This document shows, piece by piece, positions 27,939-35,546 of a stretch of 64,000 nt of DNA. The position numbers were made by a program, and so were the translations under genes. A model generated the notes under the pieces. The model searched no databases and was not told the DNA's origin. It saw only the letters and a program-made list of their open reading frames with translations. Each line of letters opens with the position of its first letter. Within the stretch, counting starts at the first letter, position 1. The DNA comes from Thermoplasmata archaeon (GTDB lineage: Archaea; Thermoplasmatota; Thermoplasmata; Lutacidiplasmatales; UBA184). Location: assembly GCA_022750195.1 (NCBI GenBank), contig JAKIWE010000001.1, forward strand, positions 1,157,933 to 1,221,932, written 5' to 3'.

Positions 27939-28103
27939 GAGTGGCCCCGGGGGCGGCGAGCAGGGTGCGCCCGACCGCCCAGCCGTCCCCGACCAGGGCT
28001 GGAGCGCCCTACGTGAGCCTCAGGTCACGTCCGCGCCCCGGGGCCCGGCTGGCTCGCCCGCCACCCTACCAGGAGGCGGAAAAAGAGAAGGGGAAAGGGT
28101 TCC

Positions 28104-28132
28104 GGGACCCCCCGAAGCCGTCGGGGGGTCCC
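28104..28132. terminator. Perfect 12-bp stem-loop between convergent operons
   Basis: GGGACCCCCCGA (28104-28115) and TCGGGGGGTCCC (28121-28132) are exact complements with a 5-base loop. The element lies between the end of the transporter operon (27938) and the stop of the second binding protein (28155). In the minus direction it is followed by a T-rich run (complement of 28074-28098), so it should terminate the binding-protein transcript; the hairpin can also serve the plus strand. Confidence 0.75.
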
Positions 28133-28154
28133 TTCCGGGGTTCGCCGCGCCTGC

Positions 28155-31100
28155 CTAGTAGACCCCGTTTCCGCCGATCGTGTACCAGAGGACGTCGCCA
28201 CCGCCGCCGATGGTCACGTTGCTGTTGATCGTCGAGCCGTTGATCCAGCTGCCGTAGGTGTAGATGTAGTTGTTCTGGAACGAGTAGGTATAGAGCGAGA
28301 GCGCGTTGGCAATCTGCTCGACCCAGTTGTACATCAGGAGGCGCTGGGGCCCGGCGGGCGCCTGCGCGGCGATCCCCTCGAGGTAGGTCATCGCGCTGTA
28401 CGCCATCCCCTGGCAGTTGTTCGGGATCCCGCCGGTCGACTGGGCGGACTTCGCCCACGCGACGTAGTTGGTGTACGCCCCGATCGACGTGGCACAGCTG
28501 CTCGCGTTGAAGGCGTTGTTCACGCCGACGCCGAGCTGCTCCGCGACCGTGTCCGCCGCCGTGTAGGTGCTGTCCGGGATGTACAGCGGCTGGATGTAGT
28601 CGGTCGGGTCGGGGTAGTCAGGCGCCCAGCCGAGCCGGTAGAACGGCATCGCGTTGCCGCCCGGCGGACTGTACAGCGAGTTGATCACCGCGTCGACGAA
28701 GTTGATGTCCAACGTGTCGACCTTGACCGCCCCGCCCGTGACCGCGCCGATCGACGCGGCCCAGAGGGCCATCCGCTCATCGAGCGTCGGCGCTCCGGTC
28801 TGGCCGAACAGCGGCACTTCGCACGGGTTCGAGGGGGAACAGTTCGCAAGCTCCTTGTCGTAGTACGGCGAGGAGGCGGTCGTCGCCTGCGCCCACCAGT
28901 AGCTCGCGCACGCCACGTTCGTGGTGTCCGTGCACGGGTCTGCGTTCGGCCAGCTCACGTTGGTCGGGTAGTAGTTCGCCATGAACTGCGGGATCGCCCC
29001 ACCGTAACCGAAGGCGCCCTCGATCCCGTCGATCGTGTTGAGGGTCGACTGGATCGTGGTGTACGGGTAGGCCCGCGCGAACAGTTGCCGCACCGCGAGG
29101 TAGCTGAAGAAGTCCGGCTGCACGGTGATCGGGTTCGAGGTGTACTTGGCGGCCGCCGGCGCGTTGAACAGCAGGTTGAACGGGAAGAAGTCGATCGACA
29201 GCGACGGGAACGTCACCGCCGAGATCTTCCCTTGGGCGATCAACGACAGCATCAACGCGGTATCGGTCCCGGGAATGCTCGCAAAGTCGGCGACCCCGGC
29301 CGAGTACGCCTGCTCGCCGGGCGTCTGGCTGGTCTCCCAGACGACGCTGACCTTGGCCGCGTACTGGCCCGGCGTGGGCTCGCAGCCGGGCTGGCCGGCG
29401 CAGCCGGTCGGGGCCACGTAGGCCGGGCTCGCCTGGAGCTGGTAGCTAGAGCCGGGCTGGTAGTTCGCGAGGTAGTACGGGCCGCTGCCGGCCATCGCCC
29501 ACTGCACGTTGCCCCAGTACGGCGCGGCCGAACCGACGGCCTGGTAGTGGTCCCAGGCGGTCGGGTTGCTCGCGATGGCGGCCGCCGAGACGCCGTAGCC
29601 GGCCGCCCCGGGGAGCGGGCACGGGTGGTCCCCGGTCCCCGAGACGTTGCCGTAGGTCCAGTACGGGATCCCCGCAGTCTGCGGGGCCGCGCTGAACCAG
29701 CCGCACGGCACGATCGAGCCGCCCAGGTTGTCCGCGATCAGCTCCAGGAAGAACGGCCAGGAGTGGCCCGCGCCGTTCGCCCAGAAGGTGACGCAGCCGT
29801 GGTACGCCGGGTTCGTCATCGCGGTGGACGGGCACTGGGTGCCGTTCAAGATGACGTGGCTGTAGATGTTGTCCGGCGTGTTGTTCCGCGCGGAGTGGAT
29901 GCCACTGTCCCAGCCCTTGTTGCCCGAGGGTAGAAGGGACTGCTCGAGGATCCAGCCGTTGTTGCCGCCGTACGACGGGAGGTTCGCGAAGCTCATCGTG
30001 CGCGCGACACTGAACAGGACGTCGGTCGGGTAGACGCCCCAGGACGCCTTGGTCGCCGGGTCGAGGAACTTCGCCGCGCCGTCCAGGACGAAGGTGTAGT
30101 TGTCGCCCTGGATCAGGTTGCTGCCGAACTGAGCCACACACAGCGGGCTGCCCGGGACACAGGTCGCCAGCTGCGGGACGTACGACGAGTACGTTGGGCC
30201 CGTCTGGCTGCCGTTGTAGGCGACCAGCGTCTGGTAGATGTTGAGCTCGACTTCGTAACCAGCGGTCTCATAGTCAACCGCCGGATCTTCGCTGGTCGCA
30301 CCACCCGGCGTGAGCTCGTAGACATTGAGCAGCCCCTTGTGGGGGCTGACCGCCGAGCCGCCGCCGCTCAGGCCCGCGTGGAGTCCGCTCGGAGCGACGA
30401 AGACGGTCCAGGTGTAGTTCTGGTAAGCGCTCACCGTGCCGCTCGTCGCGACGCCCACGAACGACACCGTGTAGGTGCCGGAGCTCGCGAACTGAACGGT
30501 CGCGGTCGCGGAGGTGGAGGTGATGGTCGGGGTCCCCGAGATCGTGCCGCCGGTCGAGGCGACGATGCTCGGGTTGCCGAGGGCGAACAGGGGGTTGGTC
30601 GGGGAGGTGGTGTAGGAGCCGGTGAAGGTAACGCTGCCACCGGGCTGCAGGATCGGGGTGGCCGCCGTCCCGGCGGTGACCGAGCTGTTCGTCACGATCT
30701 GGCCCGAGACGCCGGGTTCGTTCCCGGCGGTCGAGCTCGAGAAGGTCGAAGCGACGGCGACCGTGACCAACTTCTGGTAGTTGTCGTGGGTCACGCCGTT
30801 GACGACGGCCTGGACGGAGATGACGTAGCTACCGGCGACCGTGTAGACGTGGCTCGCGGTCGGCTGGGCTCCGGAGGCCGTCGCGCCATCCCCAAAGTTG
30901 AACATGAATTTCGACGCCGACTCGCCCGCGGGAAGTGTGGCGGTGAAAGGCACAGGATTACCGGTTTGCACGGCCTTGAACGGCACGAGCAGACCGACAT
31001 CATGCGTGACAGCCGAGGCCACGCAGGCCGGGCTCGAGGGTGGGTAACAGTGGGACTTCGTGGTAGTTCCGTGGGACTGGGCGTTCAGGCCCACGTAGGT

Positions 31101-31211
31101 TCCGACTCCGACCAGGGCGATCACGACGACCATGATCACCGCGGCGATGGCCGTACCGATTCCTCGGCGGCCCGCCCAACGACCGTTCGATGACGCTTTC
31201 GCTTGCTCCAT
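28155..31211 (-). CDS. Second membrane-anchored PKD/family-5 peptide-binding protein with pilin-like N-terminus
   Basis: Paralogue of the 4304-7387 gene, 1018 residues from ATG 31211. The N-terminus ends in R-R-G at residues 15-17, then IGTAIAAVIMVVVIALVGVG as one hydrophobic span, again a class III-type signal. A PKD domain (about 75-130; KFMFNFGDGA, SHVYTVAGSYVISV) precedes the SBP_bac_5 domain (EDPAVDYETAGYEVELNIYQ; WGVYPTDVLFSVARTMSFAN). The C-terminal ~600 residues resemble paralogue 1 throughout, including the ending SNVTIGGGGD. It converges on the transporter operon and is its likely binding protein. GGTGA lies eight bases before the ATG. The annotated frame could extend further upstream, but that part has no signal and crosses the promoter. 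Confidence 0.87.
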   Translation of the reverse strand: MEQAKASSNGRWAGRRGIGTAIAAVIMVVVIALVGVGTYVGLNAQSHGTTTKSHCYPPSSPACVASAVTHDVGLLVPFKAVQTGNPVPFTATLPAGESASKFMFNFGDGATASGAQPTASHVYTVAGSYVISVQAVVNGVTHDNYQKLVTVAVASTFSSSTAGNEPGVSGQIVTNSSVTAGTAATPILQPGGSVTFTGSYTTSPTNPLFALGNPSIVASTGGTISGTPTITSTSATATVQFASSGTYTVSFVGVATSGTVSAYQNYTWTVFVAPSGLHAGLSGGGSAVSPHKGLLNVYELTPGGATSEDPAVDYETAGYEVELNIYQTLVAYNGSQTGPTYSSYVPQLATCVPGSPLCVAQFGSNLIQGDNYTFVLDGAAKFLDPATKASWGVYPTDVLFSVARTMSFANLPSYGGNNGWILEQSLLPSGNKGWDSGIHSARNNTPDNIYSHVILNGTQCPSTAMTNPAYHGCVTFWANGAGHSWPFFLELIADNLGGSIVPCGWFSAAPQTAGIPYWTYGNVSGTGDHPCPLPGAAGYGVSAAAIASNPTAWDHYQAVGSAAPYWGNVQWAMAGSGPYYLANYQPGSSYQLQASPAYVAPTGCAGQPGCEPTPGQYAAKVSVVWETSQTPGEQAYSAGVADFASIPGTDTALMLSLIAQGKISAVTFPSLSIDFFPFNLLFNAPAAAKYTSNPITVQPDFFSYLAVRQLFARAYPYTTIQSTLNTIDGIEGAFGYGGAIPQFMANYYPTNVSWPNADPCTDTTNVACASYWWAQATTASSPYYDKELANCSPSNPCEVPLFGQTGAPTLDERMALWAASIGAVTGGAVKVDTLDINFVDAVINSLYSPPGGNAMPFYRLGWAPDYPDPTDYIQPLYIPDSTYTAADTVAEQLGVGVNNAFNASSCATSIGAYTNYVAWAKSAQSTGGIPNNCQGMAYSAMTYLEGIAAQAPAGPQRLLMYNWVEQIANALSLYTYSFQNNYIYTYGSWINGSTINSNVTIGGGGDVLWYTIGGNGVY

Positions 31212-31270
31212 GCAGGTTTCACCCAAGAGGTCCCGGTTCCCCGGAAACTTGGCGCTCCGAGCCCGCAGGT

Positions 31271-31280
31271 GATATATATA
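31271..31280. promoter_or_regulatory. Symmetric TATA box between the binding-protein gene and rpe
   Basis: GATATATATA reads as a TATA box on both strands. In the plus direction it is about 26 bases before GTG 31302 of rpe (leaderless geometry). In the minus direction it is about 65 bases before the binding-protein ATG, leaving a leader of about 38 bases with a Shine-Dalgarno. It is the only AT-rich element in the intergenic region. Confidence 0.6.
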
Positions 31281-31301
31281 CTCATTCGGGCATGGAATCG
31301 C

Positions 31302-31997
31302 GTGAATTCGGTGGGCCGTAGGCTTCGGCTCGCCCCCTCCCTTCTCAGCGCCGACTTCGGCGCACTCGGAGCTGCCGTCGCCGCGGCGGAGGCCGGCGGA
31401 GCCGACGCGCTCCACCTCGACGTGATGGACGGTCACTTCGTCCCTAACATCTCCTTCGGACCCGCTCTGGTCCAAGCCGTTCGCGCCCGAACGAAGCTCC
31501 CGTTGGACGTCCACCTTATGATCGAGGAACCGGGACGATTCGTCGAGGCGTTCGCTGCCGCCGGTGGTTCAACGCTCATCTTCCACCGGGAGGCGAAGGC
31601 GGAGCCACGGGATCTTATCCCGAAGGTGCGTTCGCTCGGGGCGGAGGTCGGCCTCGCGATCAACCCGGAGACGCCGTTCGAGGCAGCCCAGCCGTGGCTC
31701 GAGGAGATCGACCAGCTGCTCGTGATGAGCGTCCACCCCGGATTCTCTGGACAGAAGTTCCTACCCGAAGCGCTTCCGAAGCTCCGAGCGGCCCGCGCCG
31801 CGTTCGACGCCCTCGGCTCGAAGGCCGACCTTTCGATCGACGGGGGAATCACCGTGGAGACCGCGGCCCCGGCCGCCGCCGCGGGCGCGTCGTTCTTCGT
31901 CTGCGGCAATTCGGTGTTCGTAGGCGGAAGCGTCGAACAGAACCTGGCCGGCCTCCGACGAGCGGTAACCGCGGGAGCTGGCGATGAAGTTCGCTGA
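31302..31997 (+). CDS. rpe: Ribulose-phosphate 3-epimerase
   Basis: TIM-barrel epimerase interconverting ribulose-5-phosphate and xylulose-5-phosphate. Motifs: RLAPSLLSADFGAL near the start, HLDVMDGHFVPNISFGP (metal and acid residues), LDVHLMIEEPGRFVEAF, LLVMSVHPGFSGQKFLP, LSIDGGITVETA and the phosphate-binding end FFVCGNSVFVGG. GTG 31302 gives 231 residues and lies at leaderless distance from the TATA box; GTG 31311 is an equally plausible start three codons later. The last 14 bases overlap the ligase gene. Its presence is notable because many archaea lack the oxidative/xylulose side of the pentose pathway. Confidence 0.93.
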   Translation: MNSVGRRLRLAPSLLSADFGALGAAVAAAEAGGADALHLDVMDGHFVPNISFGPALVQAVRARTKLPLDVHLMIEEPGRFVEAFAAAGGSTLIFHREAKAEPRDLIPKVRSLGAEVGLAINPETPFEAAQPWLEEIDQLLVMSVHPGFSGQKFLPEALPKLRAARAAFDALGSKADLSIDGGITVETAAPAAAAGASFFVCGNSVFVGGSVEQNLAGLRRAVTAGAGDEVR

Positions 31998-33765
31998 CCT
32001 CGTCGCCTGGTACGACCGGATCGAGGCGACGACCAAACGTCTCGAGATGCGCGCGATCCTCGTCGAGATGTTGAAGGCGACGCCGCCGGACGAGCTCCCG
32101 GTCGTCCTCTACCTTTCCCAGGGGATGTTGCGGCCGGAGTACGAGGGCGTCGAGCTCGGGGTCGCCGACTCTCTGGCTCGCAAGGCGGTCGTCCTCGCGA
32201 CCGGAGCGACCGCGAGCGAGGTCACGGGCTCCGTTCGGGAGTCGGGGGACCTCGGGACGACCGCCGCGACCCTGCTCGGGCGGCGCAAGCGTCTCGAGAT
32301 ATCTTCTCCGCTCACTGTCCACGAGGTGTACGCCGGACTGACGGCGATCGCCCACACCTCCGGTGAGGGGTCGCAGGAGGTCAAGGTCCGGACGCTGGTG
32401 GAGCTTCTGAACCGGGCCGAACCGGCCGAGGGGAAATACATCGTCCGGTTCGTCCTCGGGACGCTCCGGCTCGGCGTCCGGGAGATGTCCCTGTTGGACG
32501 CCCTCGCCGTGGCGTTCGCGGACGGCTCGAAGGAGGCTCGGACCCGGATCGAGGGCGCCTACAATGTTTCGAGCGACCTCGGTCAGGTGGCCGTCGCGCT
32601 CGCGACCGGCTCGCTCGAAGCGCTGAACTCGATCTCGCTGGAAGTCGGCCGTCCGATACGACCGATGCTCGCCGAGCGGGCGCTCAACCTCGGCGAGATC
32701 CTCGAACGGATGCCCGAGGGGGCGGCGTTCGAGTACAAGTACGATGGGCTACGCGTCCAGGCCCACATCCCCGTCCGGGGCGAGGTGAAGCTGTTCTCTC
32801 GCCGGCTGGAGAACATCAGCGCCCAGTTCCCGGAGCTCGTGGAAGAACTGCCGCGGGCGATCCGGCACAAGCCGGCGATCGTCGAGGGGGAGTGCGTACC
32901 GATCGACCCCGCTACCGACGAGATCCTTCCGTTCCAGGAGGTGTCGCGACGGCGAGGGCGCAAGCACGACCTCGACAAGGTCCAGAGCGAGATCCCCGTG
33001 TGCGTCTTCCTGTTCGACGTATTGATGGCCGACGGCGCACCGGTGATGGCCGAGCCGTTCCCGAAGCGCCGGAGCGAGCTCGAGCGGATCGTCGCCCCCA
33101 CCGAACGGATCCGTCTCGCCCAGCAGACGATCGTGCACGACCTCGAGGCTGCGCAGCGGTGCTTCGACGCGGCGATCGCCGACGGGAGCGAGGGCGTGAT
33201 GGCGAAATCGATCGCGGCCGGCAGTGCCTACCGCGCCGGGGCGCGGGGATTCTGGTGGATCAAGTACAAGCGCGACTACACCCAGACGCTCGGGGACTCG
33301 ATCGACGGCGTCGTGATCGGCGCCTTCTACGGGCGGGGCCGCCGGGCGGGCGGCTACGGCGCGCTGCTCCTAGCGACCTACGACCCGAAGGAGGACCGGT
33401 ACGAGTCGTTCTGCAAGGTCGGCGGAGGGTTCGATGACGCGACCGTCGCCGCGCTCCCGGCGAAGCTGAAGCCGAAGGAGCGGGAGGAGCGCCCGAAGGG
33501 GGTGTTGACCGAGCTCACTCCGGACAAGTGGGTGGAGCCGTACTTCGTCCTCGAGGTCCGAGGCGCGGAGCTGACGTTGAGCCCGAACCATCGGGCGGGC
33601 GTCGGGCAGATACGGCCGGACGCGGGCCTCGCCCTGCGGTTCCCCCGTTCGACCGGCCGCTGGCGAACGGACAAAGGGCCCACCGAGGCGACGACCTCGC
33701 AGGAGCTCGTCGAGATGTACCGCAAACAGGTCAAGCAGTCGCCGCATCGATCGGCCGACGCGTAG
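31984..33765 (+). CDS. lig: ATP-dependent DNA ligase
   Basis: Seals nicks in replication and repair. The N-terminal DNA-binding domain is about 1-210, and the adenylation domain starts with motif I FEYKYDGLRVQ (AMP-accepting Lys252). Further motifs are SRRLENISAQFPEL (III), IVEGECVPIDP, VFLFDVLMADG (IIIa), SEGVMAKS (IV) and WWIKYKRDY (V). A C-terminal OB-fold includes GAFYGRGRRAGGYGALLLA. It has 593 residues, typical for archaeal LigB. ATG 31984 overlaps rpe by 14 bases. Confidence 0.97.
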   Translation: MKFADLVAWYDRIEATTKRLEMRAILVEMLKATPPDELPVVLYLSQGMLRPEYEGVELGVADSLARKAVVLATGATASEVTGSVRESGDLGTTAATLLGRRKRLEISSPLTVHEVYAGLTAIAHTSGEGSQEVKVRTLVELLNRAEPAEGKYIVRFVLGTLRLGVREMSLLDALAVAFADGSKEARTRIEGAYNVSSDLGQVAVALATGSLEALNSISLEVGRPIRPMLAERALNLGEILERMPEGAAFEYKYDGLRVQAHIPVRGEVKLFSRRLENISAQFPELVEELPRAIRHKPAIVEGECVPIDPATDEILPFQEVSRRRGRKHDLDKVQSEIPVCVFLFDVLMADGAPVMAEPFPKRRSELERIVAPTERIRLAQQTIVHDLEAAQRCFDAAIADGSEGVMAKSIAAGSAYRAGARGFWWIKYKRDYTQTLGDSIDGVVIGAFYGRGRRAGGYGALLLATYDPKEDRYESFCKVGGGFDDATVAALPAKLKPKEREERPKGVLTELTPDKWVEPYFVLEVRGAELTLSPNHRAGVGQIRPDAGLALRFPRSTGRWRTDKGPTEATTSQELVEMYRKQVKQSPHRSADA

Positions 33766-33839
33766 CTCGCCGGAGACGTTCGCCTCCGGGCCAAGGATTA
33801 AGAGGGGGGGACCTGCTCCTCGCACCGAGGGCGGCGGCG

Positions 33840-34139
33840 ATGCTGGTCGAGATGACGGAGCTCGTAGGGCGGCAGATCTACACCCCCGACGGGCGCCTCT
33901 TGGGAGAAGTGGACAACCTGGTCGTGGACGTCGAAGGCGCCAAGATCGACGGGCTGTTCGTCGCGGAGTCGAGTCCTTTATTGGTCGATGAGTCGAAGCC
34001 GGTCAGCGTGCCCTACCGTTGGGTCGCCGCCGTCAACGACGTCGTGCTCCTCAAGTACTTCCCGAAGCGGGTGTCGATGAAGAAGGCCCCGGCCCGCGCG
34101 GCGAAGGAACTCGAGGCGGCGGCACCCGCGGCCCGGTAA
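33840..34139 (+). CDS. PRC-barrel domain protein
   Basis: A 99-residue protein with one PRC barrel: LVGRQIYTPDGRLLGEVDNL, VVDVEGAKIDGLFVAES, then VSVPYRWVAAVNDVVLLKYF. A short basic/Ala-rich tail follows. Such small archaeal PRC-barrel proteins are linked to RNA processing or cell division, but the role of this one is unknown. ATG 33840 is used; a second ATG at 33852 is possible. A TATA-like AAGGATTAAG lies about 41 bases upstream. The tRNA-Leu gene starts five bases after the stop. Confidence 0.8.
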   Translation: MLVEMTELVGRQIYTPDGRLLGEVDNLVVDVEGAKIDGLFVAESSPLLVDESKPVSVPYRWVAAVNDVVLLKYFPKRVSMKKAPARAAKELEAAAPAAR

Positions 34140-34143
34140 CGGC

Positions 34144-34257
34144 GCGGGGATAGCCAAGCTTGGGCAACGGCGCAGGACTTAAACGGTCCAGGCCCCGGCC
34201 GGGACCCAGGAGATCCTGCCGCGAAGGCGTTCGCCGGTTCAAATCCGGCTCCCCGCA
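34144..34257 (+). tRNA. tRNA-Leu(UAA) containing an intron
   Basis: Class II tRNA. The acceptor arms GCGGGGA (34144-34150) and TCCCCGC (34250-34256) pair fully, with discriminator A at 34257. The D arm is GCC...GGC (34153-34171). The anticodon stem CAGGA (34173-34177) pairs with TCCTG (34214-34218). The loop reads C-T-T-A-A-A, giving anticodon TAA (34180-34182). A variable arm with stem CGC/GCG follows, and a T arm GCCGG-TTCAAAT-CCGGC. The long variable arm and UAA anticodon identify leucine. The 3' CCA is not encoded. Confidence 0.93.
34184..34212 (+). other. Intron of tRNA-Leu, canonical 37/38 position
   Basis: About 29 extra bases separate position 37 from position 38 in the anticodon loop, the usual archaeal site cut by the splicing endonuclease. 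The insert contains its own stem, GGTCC (34185-34189) with GGACC (34202-34206). Exact ends may shift by one or two bases, since I placed them from the tRNA fold. Exons would be joined by RtcB, encoded at 54113-55561. Confidence 0.8.
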
Positions 34258-34317
34258 TCGTCCCCGACGGACGCGGGAAAGGGCCTCACCGGCGCGAGAT
34301 CGGTCCGAGCCGGAGAG

Positions 34318-34911
34318 CTTCGACGACTGCTCGGTGGTCTAGCGACGTTCCCGAACCCCCGGGCTGACCTCGAGCAGGTCGCCACCCCGGCGGAGCTCGC
34401 GATCGAACTGCTGACCGAGGCCGACCGACGGGGCGACCTCCGCGAGCGCACCGTCCTCGACCTCGGCTCGGGGTCGGGGGTGCTCTCGGTCGGGGCAGCG
34501 CTGCTCGGAGCCCGTGTTCGGGGCGAGGAGATCGACCCCGCCGCGGTCGCTCTCGCGCGTGCGAACGCCGCGAGCGCGGGCGTGTCGGTCGAGTTCGTGG
34601 CCGGCGACGTGCAGAGCTCCGGGCCCAGGTTCGACACCGTGGTGATGAATCCGCCGTTCGGCGCCCAGAAGAGGCACGCCGACGAACCGTTCTGGGAGGC
34701 GGCGTTCGCGCGGGCCGACCGGGCGATCTACGCCTTCTCCCTCGCCGCGTCGCGAACCTTTATAGAGCGCCGCGCGGTCGCAAGCGCCGCGCAAATCGAG
34801 GTGACCCGGCCGGTGCGCTGGGGGCTCGCGCGGACGTTTCCCCACCATCGGAAACGGAGCGTGGAGATCCCGGTCGACCTGTGGGTGCTGCGACGCGCGA
34901 CGGACCTATGA
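34318..34911 (+). CDS. METTL5/PrmA-like RNA or protein methyltransferase (start codon unclear)
   Basis: SAM-dependent methyltransferase. The open frame encodes LATFPNPRADLEQVATPAEL, then VLDLGSGSGVLSVGAALLGA (SAM motif I), EEIDPAAVALARANA, and the catalytic VVMNPPFGAQKRHADEPFW (NPPF) of the METTL5-type rRNA adenine methylases. The frame is open back through the tRNA 3' end, but the only standard start is GTG 34480, which falls inside motif I. The conserved N-terminus therefore begins near 34318 with no ATG, GTG or TTG. An unusual start, a sequence error or decay are all possible. The stop overlaps the csl4 ATG (ATGA). Confidence 0.75.
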   Translation, partial: LRRLLGGLATFPNPRADLEQVATPAELAIELLTEADRRGDLRERTVLDLGSGSGVLSVGAALLGARVRGEEIDPAAVALARANAASAGVSVEFVAGDVQSSGPRFDTVVMNPPFGAQKRHADEPFWEAAFARADRAIYAFSLAASRTFIERRAVASAAQIEVTRPVRWGLARTFPHHRKRSVEIPVDLWVLRRATDL

Positions 34912-35546
34912 ACGACTCCCCCAACGACCGACTGGTACTCCCGGGCGAACTGCTCGGCACCGCCGAAGAGTTCGTCCCTGGGCGCGGCACCTACGAGGAC
35001 GGTGGCCGCATCTACGCGGCGCTCCTGGGGCATGCGCGCGTCGACCCGAAAGACCGCGCCGTCCGCGTCGAGGCGCTCAACGCGGTCCCGGAGATCAAGG
35101 AAGGGGACCTCGTCTTCGCCCGCGTCGACGAGGTGAAGAGCGCGATGGCCGTCTGCACGATCATCGCCGTCGGCTCGAGCAAGCGAACGGTCCCGGGCGC
35201 CCCGGAGGGGACCGTGCACATCTCCAAGGCGAAGGACGGCTACACCGATACGCTCGCCGACGAGTTCCAACCTGGCGACGTGATCCAGGCCCGGGTCCTC
35301 CAGACCGGCAGTTCGATCAAGCTCTCGACGGCCACCCTCGAGCTCGGGGTCGTCTCCGCCCGCTGCCAGGTCTGCCACGCGATCCTGACCACCACCGGCA
35401 AGGAACTGACGTGCCCTCGTTGTGGACACCGCGAGCGACGGAAGCTCGCGGGCGTGGAGGGTTCGGGTGGACCGACCAGCTCGGGACCCCCTCCGGACCG
35501 GGACCGCCGGCGCGAACGCGACCATGGCGGTCGACACCGGCGCTGA
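34908..35546 (+). CDS. csl4: Exosome RNA-binding subunit Csl4
   Basis: Cap subunit of the archaeal RNA exosome. The 212 residues show an N-terminal domain (VLPGELLGTAEEFVPGRGTY), a central S1 RNA-binding domain (about 65-145; GTVHISKAKDGYTDTLADEF, PGDVIQARVLQTGSSIKLST) and a C-terminal zinc ribbon with CQVCHAIL and CPRCGHRERRKL. A basic, disordered-looking tail of about 35 residues follows. ATG 34908 overlaps the methyltransferase stop, and its 3' end overlaps the next gene by 23 bases, so this is a tight operon. Confidence 0.94.
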   Translation: MNDSPNDRLVLPGELLGTAEEFVPGRGTYEDGGRIYAALLGHARVDPKDRAVRVEALNAVPEIKEGDLVFARVDEVKSAMAVCTIIAVGSSKRTVPGAPEGTVHISKAKDGYTDTLADEFQPGDVIQARVLQTGSSIKLSTATLELGVVSARCQVCHAILTTTGKELTCPRCGHRERRKLAGVEGSGGPTSSGPPPDRDRRRERDHGGRHRR

